A DNA stretch of 27,271 bases. Origin: Bacteroidales bacterium (GTDB taxonomy: Bacteria > Bacteroidota > Bacteroidia > Bacteroidales > SM23-62). A program made the translations under genes and the position numbers. This document shows positions 1 through 7,853 of the stretch, in pieces. The notes under the pieces were generated by a model that was given only the letters and a program-made list of their open reading frames with translations, was not told the origin of the DNA and ran no database searches. The stretch covers positions 1 to 27,271 of the forward strand of contig JADHVS010000041.1 of NCBI GenBank assembly GCA_016783865.1. The letters run 5' to 3'. How positions within the stretch are numbered: the stretch's first letter is position 1; each line of letters starts with the position of its first letter.

Positions 1-203
1 CTTACTGTTGCATTTTCAAGTCGCAAGGCTTTCTCATCGGTGAGAGAGATTTTCATACCTTCGCTTCTTTCAACCTTACTGATATCAAAATCCTGGTTAA
101 AATCGAAGAGGATAACAGATCTTTCTGTGCAGGAAAAGATCAGGATAATGAAGCTAATAGCGACAAACCCCATTGAGGTTAAGATCATTCTCTGATTTTT
201 CAT
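1..203 (-). CDS. Lipoprotein, 5' end of a gene running off the left edge
   Basis: Only the first 67 codons are in the window. The ATG is at 201-203 and the frame stays open to base 1. The N-terminus has a basic start (MKNQR), a hydrophobic stretch (about residues 7-23) and a lipobox IFSC with Cys25, so this is seen as a lipoprotein bound for the outer or inner membrane. The mature start (TERSVILFDFNQDFDISKVE) has the acidic and aromatic pattern of a beta-sandwich opening found on many secreted glycan enzymes, but I cannot name a family. It lies 184 bp downstream of the GH42-like gene in the same direction and is inferred to belong to the same degradation block. It could be a hydrolase, a lyase or a binding protein. 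Confidence 0.7.
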   Translation of the reverse strand, partial: MKNQRMILTSMGFVAISFIILIFSCTERSVILFDFNQDFDISKVERSEGMKISLTDEKALRLENATV

Positions 204-387
204 GGCATGCTCTTTTTTATTACTTAACGTATTAGGCCTTCATTTAAGAAGTTACCGATTCCAATGTTTTTCTATAATTTCTTTGATCTTAGGATACTTT
301 TCATCTCCTTCGTTGCGGTCTGTTCTCATTTTTTCTTATGTCGAACTCACATTATATTAGTGTATATCTTTCACCACCTGGGAGATA
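204..387. other. Intergenic gap, 184 bp
   Basis: This is the longest gene-free stretch in the window. It separates the GH42-like gene from the partial lipoprotein gene. I see no Bacteroidota-type promoter (TTTG spaced from TAnnTTTG) and no convincing terminator hairpin. It holds one minus-strand mini-ORF of 25 codons (252-329) ending IIEKHWNR, which could be a gene-tail remnant or chance. Confidence 0.5.
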
Positions 388-2700
388 CTACGGATCAACC
401 GGTTCATATTGGAATAAAACTGCATCGTTGACACTTAGACCTATATCGATAACGTCAGCGTCTTCAGCAACCGCCATGTCATTGTAGACATCCACAATTT
501 TTGACCGGTAAGGCAATTGTATTTGGCATCTGCCTGTTTCATGCGCAAAGAATCCAACAAAATTTTTACTCTGGTATGTCTGTCCCAGGAAATCGGTGTA
601 TACATGGCATCCTGCTTCTCTGGCAATGTTCCGTAGAATATGCTTTGGAACAAGCGGGGCAGCGCTGTAGACAGAGACCCAGCCCCCCATGTCCTTAATT
701 CCTAATCCCCCGGGTTGTCCATCAATATCAAGTATATGTCCCAATACAGCATCGGCTTCTTCGATGTAAAACCTTGGTGCTACACTGAAACCAACATCAG
801 ATCCGGGATAATGCCTCAGTGAAGAGTGATAGTTTATATGATCGGGTGATAACTCACCGTAGGTACCGTATATTATTGGTGAATTTCGGCCTTTGAGGAT
901 CGGATGCTCACTTTCAATCGTCCTTACAGCCAGTTCACCCGGCTCCATGGTATAGTTGCACCTGAACCCGGAAATTTCTTCCATGCGCTCCAGGTCAAGG
1001 CCGCGTTCAGACAAGACTCCGGGAGCATAACACCAGAGAATGTAATTCCCGTTGCGCATGCAATGCTTTTTGATAAGCTCAAACTCTTCATCAGTGAAAT
1101 GAACCGAGCTTGGGAATATCCAGAATTTATATTGTGCTGTTTCATCCGGATCAAGATATTTCAGATTTTCCAGCATCAGGTCGTCGTATCCGAGTCCCAT
1201 CCGTTCCAGTTCAAACTGTTTGAACTGGAGGATCAAAGGTGCCCGTAATGCCTCGTTTTCCCTGTAATAGAATCCATCCCGGGATTGGAGGACAACAGCC
1301 ACCTGACGGTTATTAATTCCGGCCTTGAAGTAGACCTTACGCCCCATTTCTATGGTCTTCCTGAGTTCTTCAACCATTTCTGGACTGTCATACATTCCTC
1401 CTGCCAGATCCATGAACCAGACCGATCCTCCCTCCATCAGGGCTTTTGTCAGATCCCGCCGCAGCAGATTACCACTTTCTAGAGGTGTAGTTGGATTGTG
1501 ATGGTCCGAGGGCCAGCATGATTTAAGGTAGGTAGATCCATCCAACTCGTGAAGGTATTGCTTTCCTCTCCTGATAACGCTGCCGGGAACTCCCTGTCCG
1601 GATATTACCCCTTCAAGTTGTCTGAATGAATATTCATATGGTGCTACTATGTAATCCACATCCGGACAATTGATCACTTCTTCCAGATGGACATGACCAC
1701 TTCTTGTTTGTGTAACCCCGCCTCTTGGCTGTTCAACCCAGTTATAACCGTAAAAAACCAGCACAAGTTTCTTATTTTCCGTAACTTCCTTAATAATCCC
1801 GGCAAAATAAGCAAGGGTTTCAGAGACCTGCCGGTTGAAAATCTCATAATAGTCCAGTAAAGCTTGCTCATCCTTTACAGACCGCAAGACACCATAAGTG
1901 GCACCCAGCCTCCGATCGACATCTGGTATCTCAAGCTCACTGAAAGATTTCAGGTCTGTCTGATAGGCGGTGTTAAGAGCCTTAATGTTTTTATATTTGT
2001 TCTTAACATATTCTCGATAAGCTTCCTGCATTGGCTGGCTGTAGTCACCCAGCTGATACCCATTAATGAAGCGGTCCGTTATCTCTGTATAAGCATACCA
2101 CTGGAACCATTCCCCGCAGCTTCCGCAACCAGGAAGGTAACCTATAATACTATTACCGTATTTTTTTTCAAGATGCATTACGATGTTCCTCAAGGCTTCC
2201 CCAGCCTCTTCACGCCATTTCAGCGAAGCGTAGGAGGGCATCTTACGGCCCAGGTCTCTTCCATGCGGAACAGCCTGCTGATCTACATTCTGTACTGCCC
2301 ACCAGAAATTTCTCGGGTACGCAAACCCCAGTCTCGGGATAATTTTTGCATCAGGCTTTTCTGCCAAAAATGCTTCGATATTGTTATCCATGCTGTACTC
2401 ATCAGATTCCAGGTAATCATAAACACCATCTGCGATCCAGCCATGACCTCCTCCCAGGATATTGAAGATATCAAAGCCAGCATCGATAAAATTTTGTTTA
2501 TTTCCCGGCCTGGTGGAACAGAAGATCCCATCGTGTGGCTCTCCGTTAATAAATAAAGTCGACCTTCCATCGTGCATTTTAAGTTCGGCAGTAAGGCCTT
2601 CCCCAGCAGGTTGATCCTTTGAATATTGTGAATAACCCATATAGGAGCAGGTCAGGCAGATCAAAAGGCTGATAAAGCAAATTAAATTCCTCGGTTTCAT
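388..2700 (-). CDS. Secreted GH42-like (clan GH-A) glycoside hydrolase
   Basis: The 770-residue product begins with a Sec signal peptide (about residues 1-25, ending MGYSQ). The body reads as a TIM-barrel hydrolase related to GH42 beta-galactosidases. It opens with LFINGEPHDG near residue 49, has a candidate acid/base Glu197 in GCGSCGEWFQW, and a candidate nucleophile Glu385 in QYLHELDG. A flavodoxin-like segment around residues 465-565 (IFPSSVHFTDEE, YILWCYAPG) resembles the GH42 trimerisation domain. These roles are inferred from position and pattern, so the family is tentative and substrate unknown; beta-galactoside is the best guess given the neighbours. The first 25 residues and the leader are nearly identical to those of the GH29 gene at 3723-5105. 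An IS1595-type element ends 13 bp upstream of the ATG and has probably changed how this gene is expressed. Confidence 0.75.
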   Translation of the reverse strand: MKPRNLICFISLLICLTCSYMGYSQYSKDQPAGEGLTAELKMHDGRSTLFINGEPHDGIFCSTRPGNKQNFIDAGFDIFNILGGGHGWIADGVYDYLESDEYSMDNNIEAFLAEKPDAKIIPRLGFAYPRNFWWAVQNVDQQAVPHGRDLGRKMPSYASLKWREEAGEALRNIVMHLEKKYGNSIIGYLPGCGSCGEWFQWYAYTEITDRFINGYQLGDYSQPMQEAYREYVKNKYKNIKALNTAYQTDLKSFSELEIPDVDRRLGATYGVLRSVKDEQALLDYYEIFNRQVSETLAYFAGIIKEVTENKKLVLVFYGYNWVEQPRGGVTQTRSGHVHLEEVINCPDVDYIVAPYEYSFRQLEGVISGQGVPGSVIRRGKQYLHELDGSTYLKSCWPSDHHNPTTPLESGNLLRRDLTKALMEGGSVWFMDLAGGMYDSPEMVEELRKTIEMGRKVYFKAGINNRQVAVVLQSRDGFYYRENEALRAPLILQFKQFELERMGLGYDDLMLENLKYLDPDETAQYKFWIFPSSVHFTDEEFELIKKHCMRNGNYILWCYAPGVLSERGLDLERMEEISGFRCNYTMEPGELAVRTIESEHPILKGRNSPIIYGTYGELSPDHINYHSSLRHYPGSDVGFSVAPRFYIEEADAVLGHILDIDGQPGGLGIKDMGGWVSVYSAAPLVPKHILRNIAREAGCHVYTDFLGQTYQSKNFVGFFAHETGRCQIQLPYRSKIVDVYNDMAVAEDADVIDIGLSVNDAVLFQYEPVDP

Positions 2701-2712
2701 AATAATAAGTTT
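2630..2712 (-). repeat. Copy 1 of a shared leader and signal-peptide segment
   Basis: This 83-bp stretch covers the ATG context and the signal-peptide codons of the GH42-like gene. It matches 5035-5117 without gaps at about 70 of 83 positions by hand count. The two proteins behind the copies are unrelated. Confidence 0.85.
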
Positions 2713-2713
2713 A
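2706..2713. repeat. Target site duplication, left copy (TAAGTTTA)
   Basis: TAAGTTTA at 2706-2713 recurs directly outside the other end of the IS at 3684-3691. Eight base pairs is the duplication length usual for the IS1595 family. It falls inside the AT-rich leader of the GH42-like gene. Confidence 0.85.
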
Positions 2714-2737
2714 TAGGTATAGGCGCTTAGGCATCCC
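2714..2737. repeat. Left terminal inverted repeat of the IS
   Basis: This 24-bp repeat starts TAGGTATAGGCG and ends GGCATCCC. It is a perfect reverse complement of 3660-3683 and contains the transposase stop codon at 2727-2729. Confidence 0.93.
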
Positions 2738-3638
2738 TCTCTTTCCTTTTGTTTAAGCGGATTACACTATTTTTTACCATCCTTTTCACTAGGGAATTAA
2801 ACAATACCTCTTCATTATTTCGTCTGTTAAACCTAAAGTGGTACTCATTTAGATACCCTTGAAGATGTTCTTCGCTGCAATGGTGATGTATTCCCCTGAG
2901 CCATCCTTTTAGGTTCATTATATGGATATGAATATTAGGAAATCCTTTCCCTGATTCAGAAGGAACCTGAACCAGGTTAGGATAGGCCTTCTTTAAGGGT
3001 TTATATCCAGTCCATTCATCTGTCTTTACTACTGCATCTTTAGAGATATGCTTCTCAAAGAATGGTCTGAATGACTTTGCGGAAAAATCATATATAACTT
3101 CCGCGTAAGCCCTTCCCACACCATCTTTAACTATTTCTAAGGCAACAACGACAAATTTTTTCTCGCCATGGCTACGGCCTCTTTTTTGCTCCTCTGGACC
3201 ACCTATGATACAATCATCGACATGAACCTCGCCTGACAATGGGTATAAGCCACTACTTTCCATAGCCTGCTGTATTTTCCATTTGAATGCCCAACAGGTC
3301 TTCTGACGAATTCCAAACTCCCTTGATAATTCTAAAGTTGACAGGTCTTTTTTTCTTACACTTACTTTGAATAGAATATGGAAAGCTAAATGAAGCGGAA
3401 ATTTTACTTTATCCAATGCTGTTCCAGCTGTGGGGCTCTCATCATACTTGCAACGCAAGCACCTTCTTGAGAATGGCTTTTTTCCTTGGCAGTATTTATC
3501 GTACCCACATTTCTTACAACTAAACGAATCACCATCCCATTTTGCAATGCTGAGGTATTCATAACAAGCTTCGTCATTTTGGAAACACTTAGGGAATTCT
3601 ATTGCATTCACTCCGTGAAAATTTAGACCCTTGTACAT
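2727..3638 (-). CDS. IS1595-family (ISXO2-like) transposase
   Basis: The 303-residue protein has an N-terminal zinc ribbon (Cys41-x2-Cys44 and Cys60-x2-Cys63) followed by an ISXO2-like DDE-type nuclease domain. Visible catalytic positions are Asp141 in VHVDDCIIGG, Asp207 in VKTDEWTGY, and Asn242 in the MNLKGWLRG segment. The tail HLQGYLNEYHFRFNRR is the family's hallmark C-terminal motif. Asn as the third ligand fits the DDN-type branch of the family. The frame is intact and full length, so the element is probably still active. The gene stops 26 bp before the downstream GH42-like ATG and is co-oriented with it, so read-through could feed that gene. Confidence 0.95.
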   Translation of the reverse strand: MYKGLNFHGVNAIEFPKCFQNDEACYEYLSIAKWDGDSFSCKKCGYDKYCQGKKPFSRRCLRCKYDESPTAGTALDKVKFPLHLAFHILFKVSVRKKDLSTLELSREFGIRQKTCWAFKWKIQQAMESSGLYPLSGEVHVDDCIIGGPEEQKRGRSHGEKKFVVVALEIVKDGVGRAYAEVIYDFSAKSFRPFFEKHISKDAVVKTDEWTGYKPLKKAYPNLVQVPSESGKGFPNIHIHIMNLKGWLRGIHHHCSEEHLQGYLNEYHFRFNRRNNEEVLFNSLVKRMVKNSVIRLNKRKERDA

Positions 3639-3659
3639 GATACAAAGGTAGGAATTTAT

Positions 3660-3683
3660 GGGATGCCTAAGCGCCTATACCTA
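3660..3683. repeat. Right terminal inverted repeat of the IS
   Basis: This starts GGGATGCCTAAG and is the perfect 24-bp reverse complement of the left end. It lies 21 bp upstream of the transposase ATG, so any native transposase promoter must overlap it. Confidence 0.93.
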
Positions 3684-3691
3684 TAAGTTTA
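3684..3691. repeat. Target site duplication, right copy (TAAGTTTA)
   Basis: This is the direct copy of 2706-2713. The wider match is 10 bp (ATAAGTTTAT) because the IS ends happen to match flanking bases; the 8-bp assignment keeps both inverted repeats symmetric. Confidence 0.85.
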
Positions 3692-3722
3692 TTAGACATG
3701 TCTTAAGTATTTATTGAACAAA

Positions 3723-5105
3723 TTAATCTGTTAAATACAATTCCAGCACCGGGATCTCAACAGCAGGTTTGTTTACTGGCAACAAGAGATGAATATCCTT
3801 TTCACCAGTTTCCTGCTGGATCCAATGCCCGTATGGTTTTCCTATTTTTACTTCAGAAGCATCGTGTAAAAACTGTGCATACTTTATCTTGTCTCCAAAC
3901 CCCTGTAATAGAAAGTTCTTCATTGGGTAATCAAGAAGGTGAATATACAGTCTGTTGGATTCAGGGTTGTATGTCAATAAGGTATGATCCGGTACTGCAA
4001 ATTCATCAGGTGCCTGTGTGCATCCATAAATAGAACGGCTGTTGTATTTCATCCATTTGCCCATTTCAGATAAAGCATTGTCAGCACGTTGATCAAATGT
4101 TCCTCTTGCCGTGGGACCGACATTCAATAACAAATTTCCACCTTTACTGACTGATTCAATCAGAAGTACCAGCAATTGCTTTGTGTCCTTCCATGTATGT
4201 TCGTCACGATAATATCCCCAAGAACCTGAAAATGTCTGGCAGGTTTCCCAGGGAATTCTTTCCCCGTTGATTTCAGGCCATTTTTGAACCTTGAATTGTT
4301 CCGGAGTTGTAAAATCCCAGCCTCCCCAGTAATCTTTCAGGTCAGCACGATCATTTACAATAATTTCGGGTTGAAGTTCGCGAACCATTTTCAGTAATTC
4401 CACGGAACCCCAATCATCGCGATCTTTGCCAAATTCCCCTGGAAAAGAAAAATCGAGCCAGAGAATATCAATCTTCCCGTAATTGGTCAGTATCTCACTA
4501 ACCTGGTTTTTCAGGTATTCCCGATAAATACTCATGTCACGGTCTTTATTTAATTCATCGTATTCTTCCTGGCTATTTGCACTTTGTGGATGAACACGAT
4601 CGATGGTATACTCCGGATGGTGCCAGTCTATTAATGAATAGTAGAACCCTATCCCAAGGCCTTGGGAACGGAAAGCTTCAACCCACTCCTTAATAATATC
4701 CTTCCCATAAGGTGTATTCATTATATTATAATCAGTATAATCCGACTTGAACATATTGAAACCTTCGTGATGTTTAGTTGTAATCACGGCATATTTCATT
4801 CCTGCAGCTTTTGCTTTTTTAGCCCATTCAACAGGATCGAACAAATCGGGATTAAACATTTCAAAATACTTCTGATAATCTTCCTCAGAAATCCTTTCAT
4901 TCTTTTTTACCCATTCATGACGGGCCGCCTGAGCATACAATCCCCAATGAATAAACATCCCAAATCTGGCATTCTGCCACCAGGATAAACGTTCAATTTT
5001 CTTTTCTTCTGTTTCATCCCATATTTTATTCTGGGAATATCCCATGTGGGAGCAGGTCAGGCCTATTAAAAGACTCACAAAGCAGATTATGTTCCTCGAT
5101 TTCAT
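3723..5105 (-). CDS. Secreted GH29 alpha-L-fucosidase
   Basis: The 460-residue product has a Sec signal peptide (about residues 1-25) and a GH29 catalytic barrel. Clear GH29 landmarks are ARFGMFIHWG (46-55), TTKHHEGF (109-116), YYSLIDWHHP (155-164), and IDILWLDFS, where Asp218 is the expected nucleophile of this retaining family. The C-terminal beta-domain is short, giving a length normal for single-module fucosidases. It would release terminal alpha-L-fucose in the periplasm or at the surface. Its neighbour at 5160-6503 is a second, clearly diverged GH29, suggesting different fucose linkages or sulfation states. The signal-peptide DNA is shared with the GH42-like gene downstream. Family assignment is firm; linkage specificity is unknown. 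Confidence 0.93.
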   Translation of the reverse strand: MKSRNIICFVSLLIGLTCSHMGYSQNKIWDETEEKKIERLSWWQNARFGMFIHWGLYAQAARHEWVKKNERISEEDYQKYFEMFNPDLFDPVEWAKKAKAAGMKYAVITTKHHEGFNMFKSDYTDYNIMNTPYGKDIIKEWVEAFRSQGLGIGFYYSLIDWHHPEYTIDRVHPQSANSQEEYDELNKDRDMSIYREYLKNQVSEILTNYGKIDILWLDFSFPGEFGKDRDDWGSVELLKMVRELQPEIIVNDRADLKDYWGGWDFTTPEQFKVQKWPEINGERIPWETCQTFSGSWGYYRDEHTWKDTKQLLVLLIESVSKGGNLLLNVGPTARGTFDQRADNALSEMGKWMKYNSRSIYGCTQAPDEFAVPDHTLLTYNPESNRLYIHLLDYPMKNFLLQGFGDKIKYAQFLHDASEVKIGKPYGHWIQQETGEKDIHLLLPVNKPAVEIPVLELYLTD

Positions 5106-5117
5106 AATAATAAGTTT
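5035..5117 (-). repeat. Copy 2 of the shared leader and signal-peptide segment
   Basis: This is the partner of 2630-2712, with about 84% identity by hand count. It spans the AAACTTATTATT leader and the first roughly 24 codons of the GH29 gene. Confidence 0.85.
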
Positions 5118-5159
5118 TAAATTATACAGATCTTTTCATATGGCGGACTGCATTTCGTA

Positions 5160-6503
5160 TTAATCTTCAGTCCATTTTACCGCTTCATCGGGCTGCCCTT
5201 CTACCTCGACAACCACAGTGGTGATGGTATTTTTATCAAATTCTGGGAGGTTTTTCAGAAACAACCTGGGACCCTTTTTCTCAAATTCAATGGGCTGACC
5301 CGTTTCCAAAACACTTACAGAGAGTACCTTATTCCCAATTTCTGCATAGCAAAATTCATCTTCCGTTGGGGCATTGAGAAAGTGTAGGTATACTTTATTT
5401 TCCAAGACAGTAGGTATCAACGAGTTATTCCAGTGTTGCCCGATCCTGTTCCGCTGGACAGGTCCGTCAAGAAATTCATGGTTCCTTTTCAGCCAATCAC
5501 CAACATCCATAAGTATCTTTACTGATTCCGCCGGGATGGTCCCATCAGATTTTGGACCGACATTCAATAATAGATTACCACCTTTTGAAGTGCATCTAAG
5601 AAGTAATTTAATGACATCTTCCGGGCTTTTATAATAATTATCGGTGGCATGATACCCCCAGTTCCCGTTCAATGTCATGCATGCTTCCCATGGCCTGCCT
5701 GCCACTCCTGCAACAACTTTTTGTTCACTGGTATTGAAGTCATATGGTTCGTCATTCCTGTTATTGATCAGAATTCCGGGCTGCAACTCATAGACTTCCT
5801 TATTGATTTTTTCTCCCTCCATGCCATCAGGTGCGGAACCATCCCACCAGAGGATATCTATTTTTCCGTAATTGGTCATCAGTTCCCTTACCTGGCTGTG
5901 ATAGTGTTCCACAAAACGAAGACGGGCTTCCTCGCTTTCCCATCCACCCGGCCAGTTCCTTGCAAATCCGGGATAGTCCTGGTGATGCCAGTCTGCAACG
6001 GAATAATAGAGTCCTACTTTTAAGCCCGCATCCCTGATGGCATCAACATAGAGGCGGATTAGATCCTTCTTGGGTCCGTAATTCATTGTATTAAATTCAT
6101 CTGTCTTTGTATCCCATAAACAAAACCCATCATGGTGCCTGGCAGTCAGCACGACATATTTCATTCCGGCCTTTTTGGCAATGTCAGCCCATTCTTCCGG
6201 TCTGAAATTTTCTGCTAAAAAGTTTTTTGCATATTTTCCCTTATACTCTTCCAGTGGTATTAATTCCCTGTTCATTACCCATTCTCCTCTTGCAGGTACT
6301 GAATACACCCCCCAATGAATAAACATCCCGAAATGTGCGTTGAAATACCAATCCAGCCTGGCTGTATCTGATGCTGTGAGTACAACCTCCTCCAGGGCTA
6401 CTGATGCGGTAGTTTCTCTGTTTACCATCTGTCCACATGAAATCAAAATAGCCAGAAGACAGAAAAATAATAGTTGTTTTACTAAGAAATACGACGTTTT
6501 CAT
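5160..6503 (-). CDS. GH29 alpha-L-fucosidase, lipoprotein
   Basis: I chose the ATG at 6501-6503 (447 aa). The in-frame ATG 45 bp upstream would put 15 charged residues before an otherwise perfect lipoprotein signal. From the chosen start the signal is MKTSYFLVKQ, a hydrophobic core, then LISC with Cys23. GH29 landmarks are HFGMFIHWGVY, ARHHDGFCLWD, YYSVADWHH and IDILWWDGS, with Asp221 as the predicted nucleophile. It is probably membrane-anchored, unlike the soluble GH29 next to it. The 130-bp gap upstream, towards the GH5-like gene, holds only a weak hairpin. The family is secure; whether the target is alpha-1,2, 1,3, 1,4 or 1,6 fucose cannot be read from the sequence. Confidence 0.93.
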   Translation of the reverse strand: MKTSYFLVKQLLFFCLLAILISCGQMVNRETTASVALEEVVLTASDTARLDWYFNAHFGMFIHWGVYSVPARGEWVMNRELIPLEEYKGKYAKNFLAENFRPEEWADIAKKAGMKYVVLTARHHDGFCLWDTKTDEFNTMNYGPKKDLIRLYVDAIRDAGLKVGLYYSVADWHHQDYPGFARNWPGGWESEEARLRFVEHYHSQVRELMTNYGKIDILWWDGSAPDGMEGEKINKEVYELQPGILINNRNDEPYDFNTSEQKVVAGVAGRPWEACMTLNGNWGYHATDNYYKSPEDVIKLLLRCTSKGGNLLLNVGPKSDGTIPAESVKILMDVGDWLKRNHEFLDGPVQRNRIGQHWNNSLIPTVLENKVYLHFLNAPTEDEFCYAEIGNKVLSVSVLETGQPIEFEKKGPRLFLKNLPEFDKNTITTVVVEVEGQPDEAVKWTED

Positions 6504-6580
6504 ATCATAGATATTTGAATATTTGTCTTTTATTCTGAGACTAACCACTGTTATTCAATTTTAAATTTTCTAATGCTTTT

Positions 6581-6609
6581 TACAGATACACCCTTGTATA
6601 TTGGCTGTA
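6581..6609. other. Weak imperfect hairpin in the GH5-GH29 gap
   Basis: TACAG-ATACA pairs with TGTAT and CTGTA around a CCCT loop, with a 5-nt bulge. It lies between the GH5-like stop and the GH29 start. It has no U-tract on the minus-strand transcript, so a terminator role is doubtful. Confidence 0.25.
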
Positions 6610-6633
6610 ACGTTTAATTATAAATTTAAGCGA

Positions 6634-7785
6634 CTATTCCTTCATGTTTTGTCCTATGTATTTTCGAAACAGAATGAGTTCCTTCTTGTCATAAGCAGTG
6701 TGATCATTATTAAAAAGATCGTGTTGCCATACTTTTGGTTCGCCCATACCAGGTCTCCAACCCCAATGTAAATGAGTTTGAGTTTTGCCGTTTACGAGTC
6801 CCCAGTGCATACATCCAACATTTTCTTTTTGAAAGACAGGTAAACATGTTGAAACAATTGAACCTTCGGGTCTATTCAGCCATTCAGTATTTATGATTGG
6901 TCGGTTATATTTCTTTAATGTGTCGATAACCCTAGTAAGGCTGTCAGCATTACTATAATTATGAAAGGTGATAATATCGCTATGATTACATAGTATGGCA
7001 TTCAATTTTTTCTCATTCCAATTCCATACGCCAATAGTCAAAGGCTGGGAAGGAACAGACTCACGGGCCCATGTAAAAACTTTTAAAACCAATGAGGCTG
7101 TATCCACACGCAAGCCAGCAAGCCCAGGCTCATTGTATAAATCCCAAATCCAAACTCTGTTATCATCCTTAAATAAAGTAATGATGTCTTTAACGTATTT
7201 TTCGAGTCTTGGCCAGCTATTAGGCTCGCGAACCATGCTATGTCCTGGTGACGGTGTCCATCCATTGGCATACCATCCCTTTAATACCTCTGGTTGCTTA
7301 CCGTACCACGGATCTTTAAGTTTCTGGTCTTTCCCGAAAGTGCAATCGTCAAAAAGTGTCAACATAACTTTGATTCCGCGTTTTTCGCATATTCTAAGAA
7401 AAGTCTCAATTCGTTTCTTAAAAGCGTTTGGATCATATTCCCAGACTATAAATGGCAATACAACTCGTAAACAATTGAAACCGATTTCCTCTGCTAAAGC
7501 CAATTCCATGTCGATGGAATCAGGATTGAAACAATAAGGCATCCACATCTCAGTATAGCTTATTGCGCTCGCTGGTATGTAGTTAAAACCACATGGCCAT
7601 GGCTGTTTAGCATACCATTCATTAGCCTTTTCTTCAGACCAACGGACTTTTACATCATAATTTGTACTTTGCAAATCTTGAGACGATGCAACAAACAAAA
7701 TCACAACAATCAAAAGCATCATCAGGATGTAGCTCATTGCGGATACATTCTTAATTTTCAATAGCTTTTTTCTTATTTCTTTCAT
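6634..7785 (-). CDS. Membrane-anchored or secreted GH5-like glycoside hydrolase
   Basis: The 383-residue protein starts with a basic stretch and one hydrophobic segment (about residues 18-34) without a lipobox. It could be a signal anchor or a poorly defined signal peptide. The rest is a clan GH-A barrel of cellulase type: RWSEEKANEWYAKQPW (49-64), acid/base Glu219 in DLYNEPG, FHNY at 274-277, and nucleophile Glu301 in INTEWLNR. Proteins of this group are commonly labelled cellulase or 1,4-beta-xylanase by homology, but in this setting a beta-galactosidic or other beta-linked substrate is equally plausible. It is flanked by a sulfatase (upstream) and a GH29 (downstream), so it is inferred to cut a linkage exposed by them. 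The local sequence is rather AT-rich. Confidence 0.82.
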   Translation of the reverse strand: MKEIRKKLLKIKNVSAMSYILMMLLIVVILFVASSQDLQSTNYDVKVRWSEEKANEWYAKQPWPCGFNYIPASAISYTEMWMPYCFNPDSIDMELALAEEIGFNCLRVVLPFIVWEYDPNAFKKRIETFLRICEKRGIKVMLTLFDDCTFGKDQKLKDPWYGKQPEVLKGWYANGWTPSPGHSMVREPNSWPRLEKYVKDIITLFKDDNRVWIWDLYNEPGLAGLRVDTASLVLKVFTWARESVPSQPLTIGVWNWNEKKLNAILCNHSDIITFHNYSNADSLTRVIDTLKKYNRPIINTEWLNRPEGSIVSTCLPVFQKENVGCMHWGLVNGKTQTHLHWGWRPGMGEPKVWQHDLFNNDHTAYDKKELILFRKYIGQNMKE

Positions 7786-7853
7786 AAAAAAAATCGAATT
7801 ATCAAATACTTTATGTTATTCGATTGAAGGGTAACGTCTTTATAACCATCCAC

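Larger units (their letters stand above)
2714..3683 (-). mobile_element. Complete IS1595-family insertion sequence, 970 bp
   Basis: The element is bounded by perfect 24-bp terminal inverted repeats (2714-2737 and 3660-3683) and an 8-bp target duplication TAAGTTTA. It carries one intact transposase gene whose stop codon lies inside the left inverted repeat. Length, duplication size and transposase type fit IS1595. Perfect ends, an intact ORF and an unmutated duplication suggest recent insertion. It sits between the second GH29 gene and the GH42-like gene in the same orientation as both. Removing it with one duplication copy leaves an ancestral gap of about 44 bp. Confidence 0.92.

Noticed and set aside
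252..329. Minus-strand 25-codon ORF ending IIEKHWNR in the left gap
   Set aside because: Too short, with an in-frame stop just upstream and no recognisable homology. It may be a gene-tail remnant but I cannot support it.
1864..2556. Plus-strand 230-codon ORF inside the GH42-like gene
   Set aside because: It lies wholly opposite a well-supported coding frame, and its translation has no domain pattern or signal peptide.
3685..3706. AGACATGTCT palindrome just outside the IS
   Set aside because: A 10-bp palindrome without further structure, expected by chance at this scale.
6504..6548. 15-codon N-terminal extension of the second GH29
   Set aside because: It would place charged residues ahead of a clear lipoprotein signal, so the ATG at 6503 is preferred.
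6995..7537. Plus-strand 180-codon ORF inside the GH5-like gene
   Set aside because: It is antisense to a frame containing both catalytic motifs; composition looks like a shadow frame.
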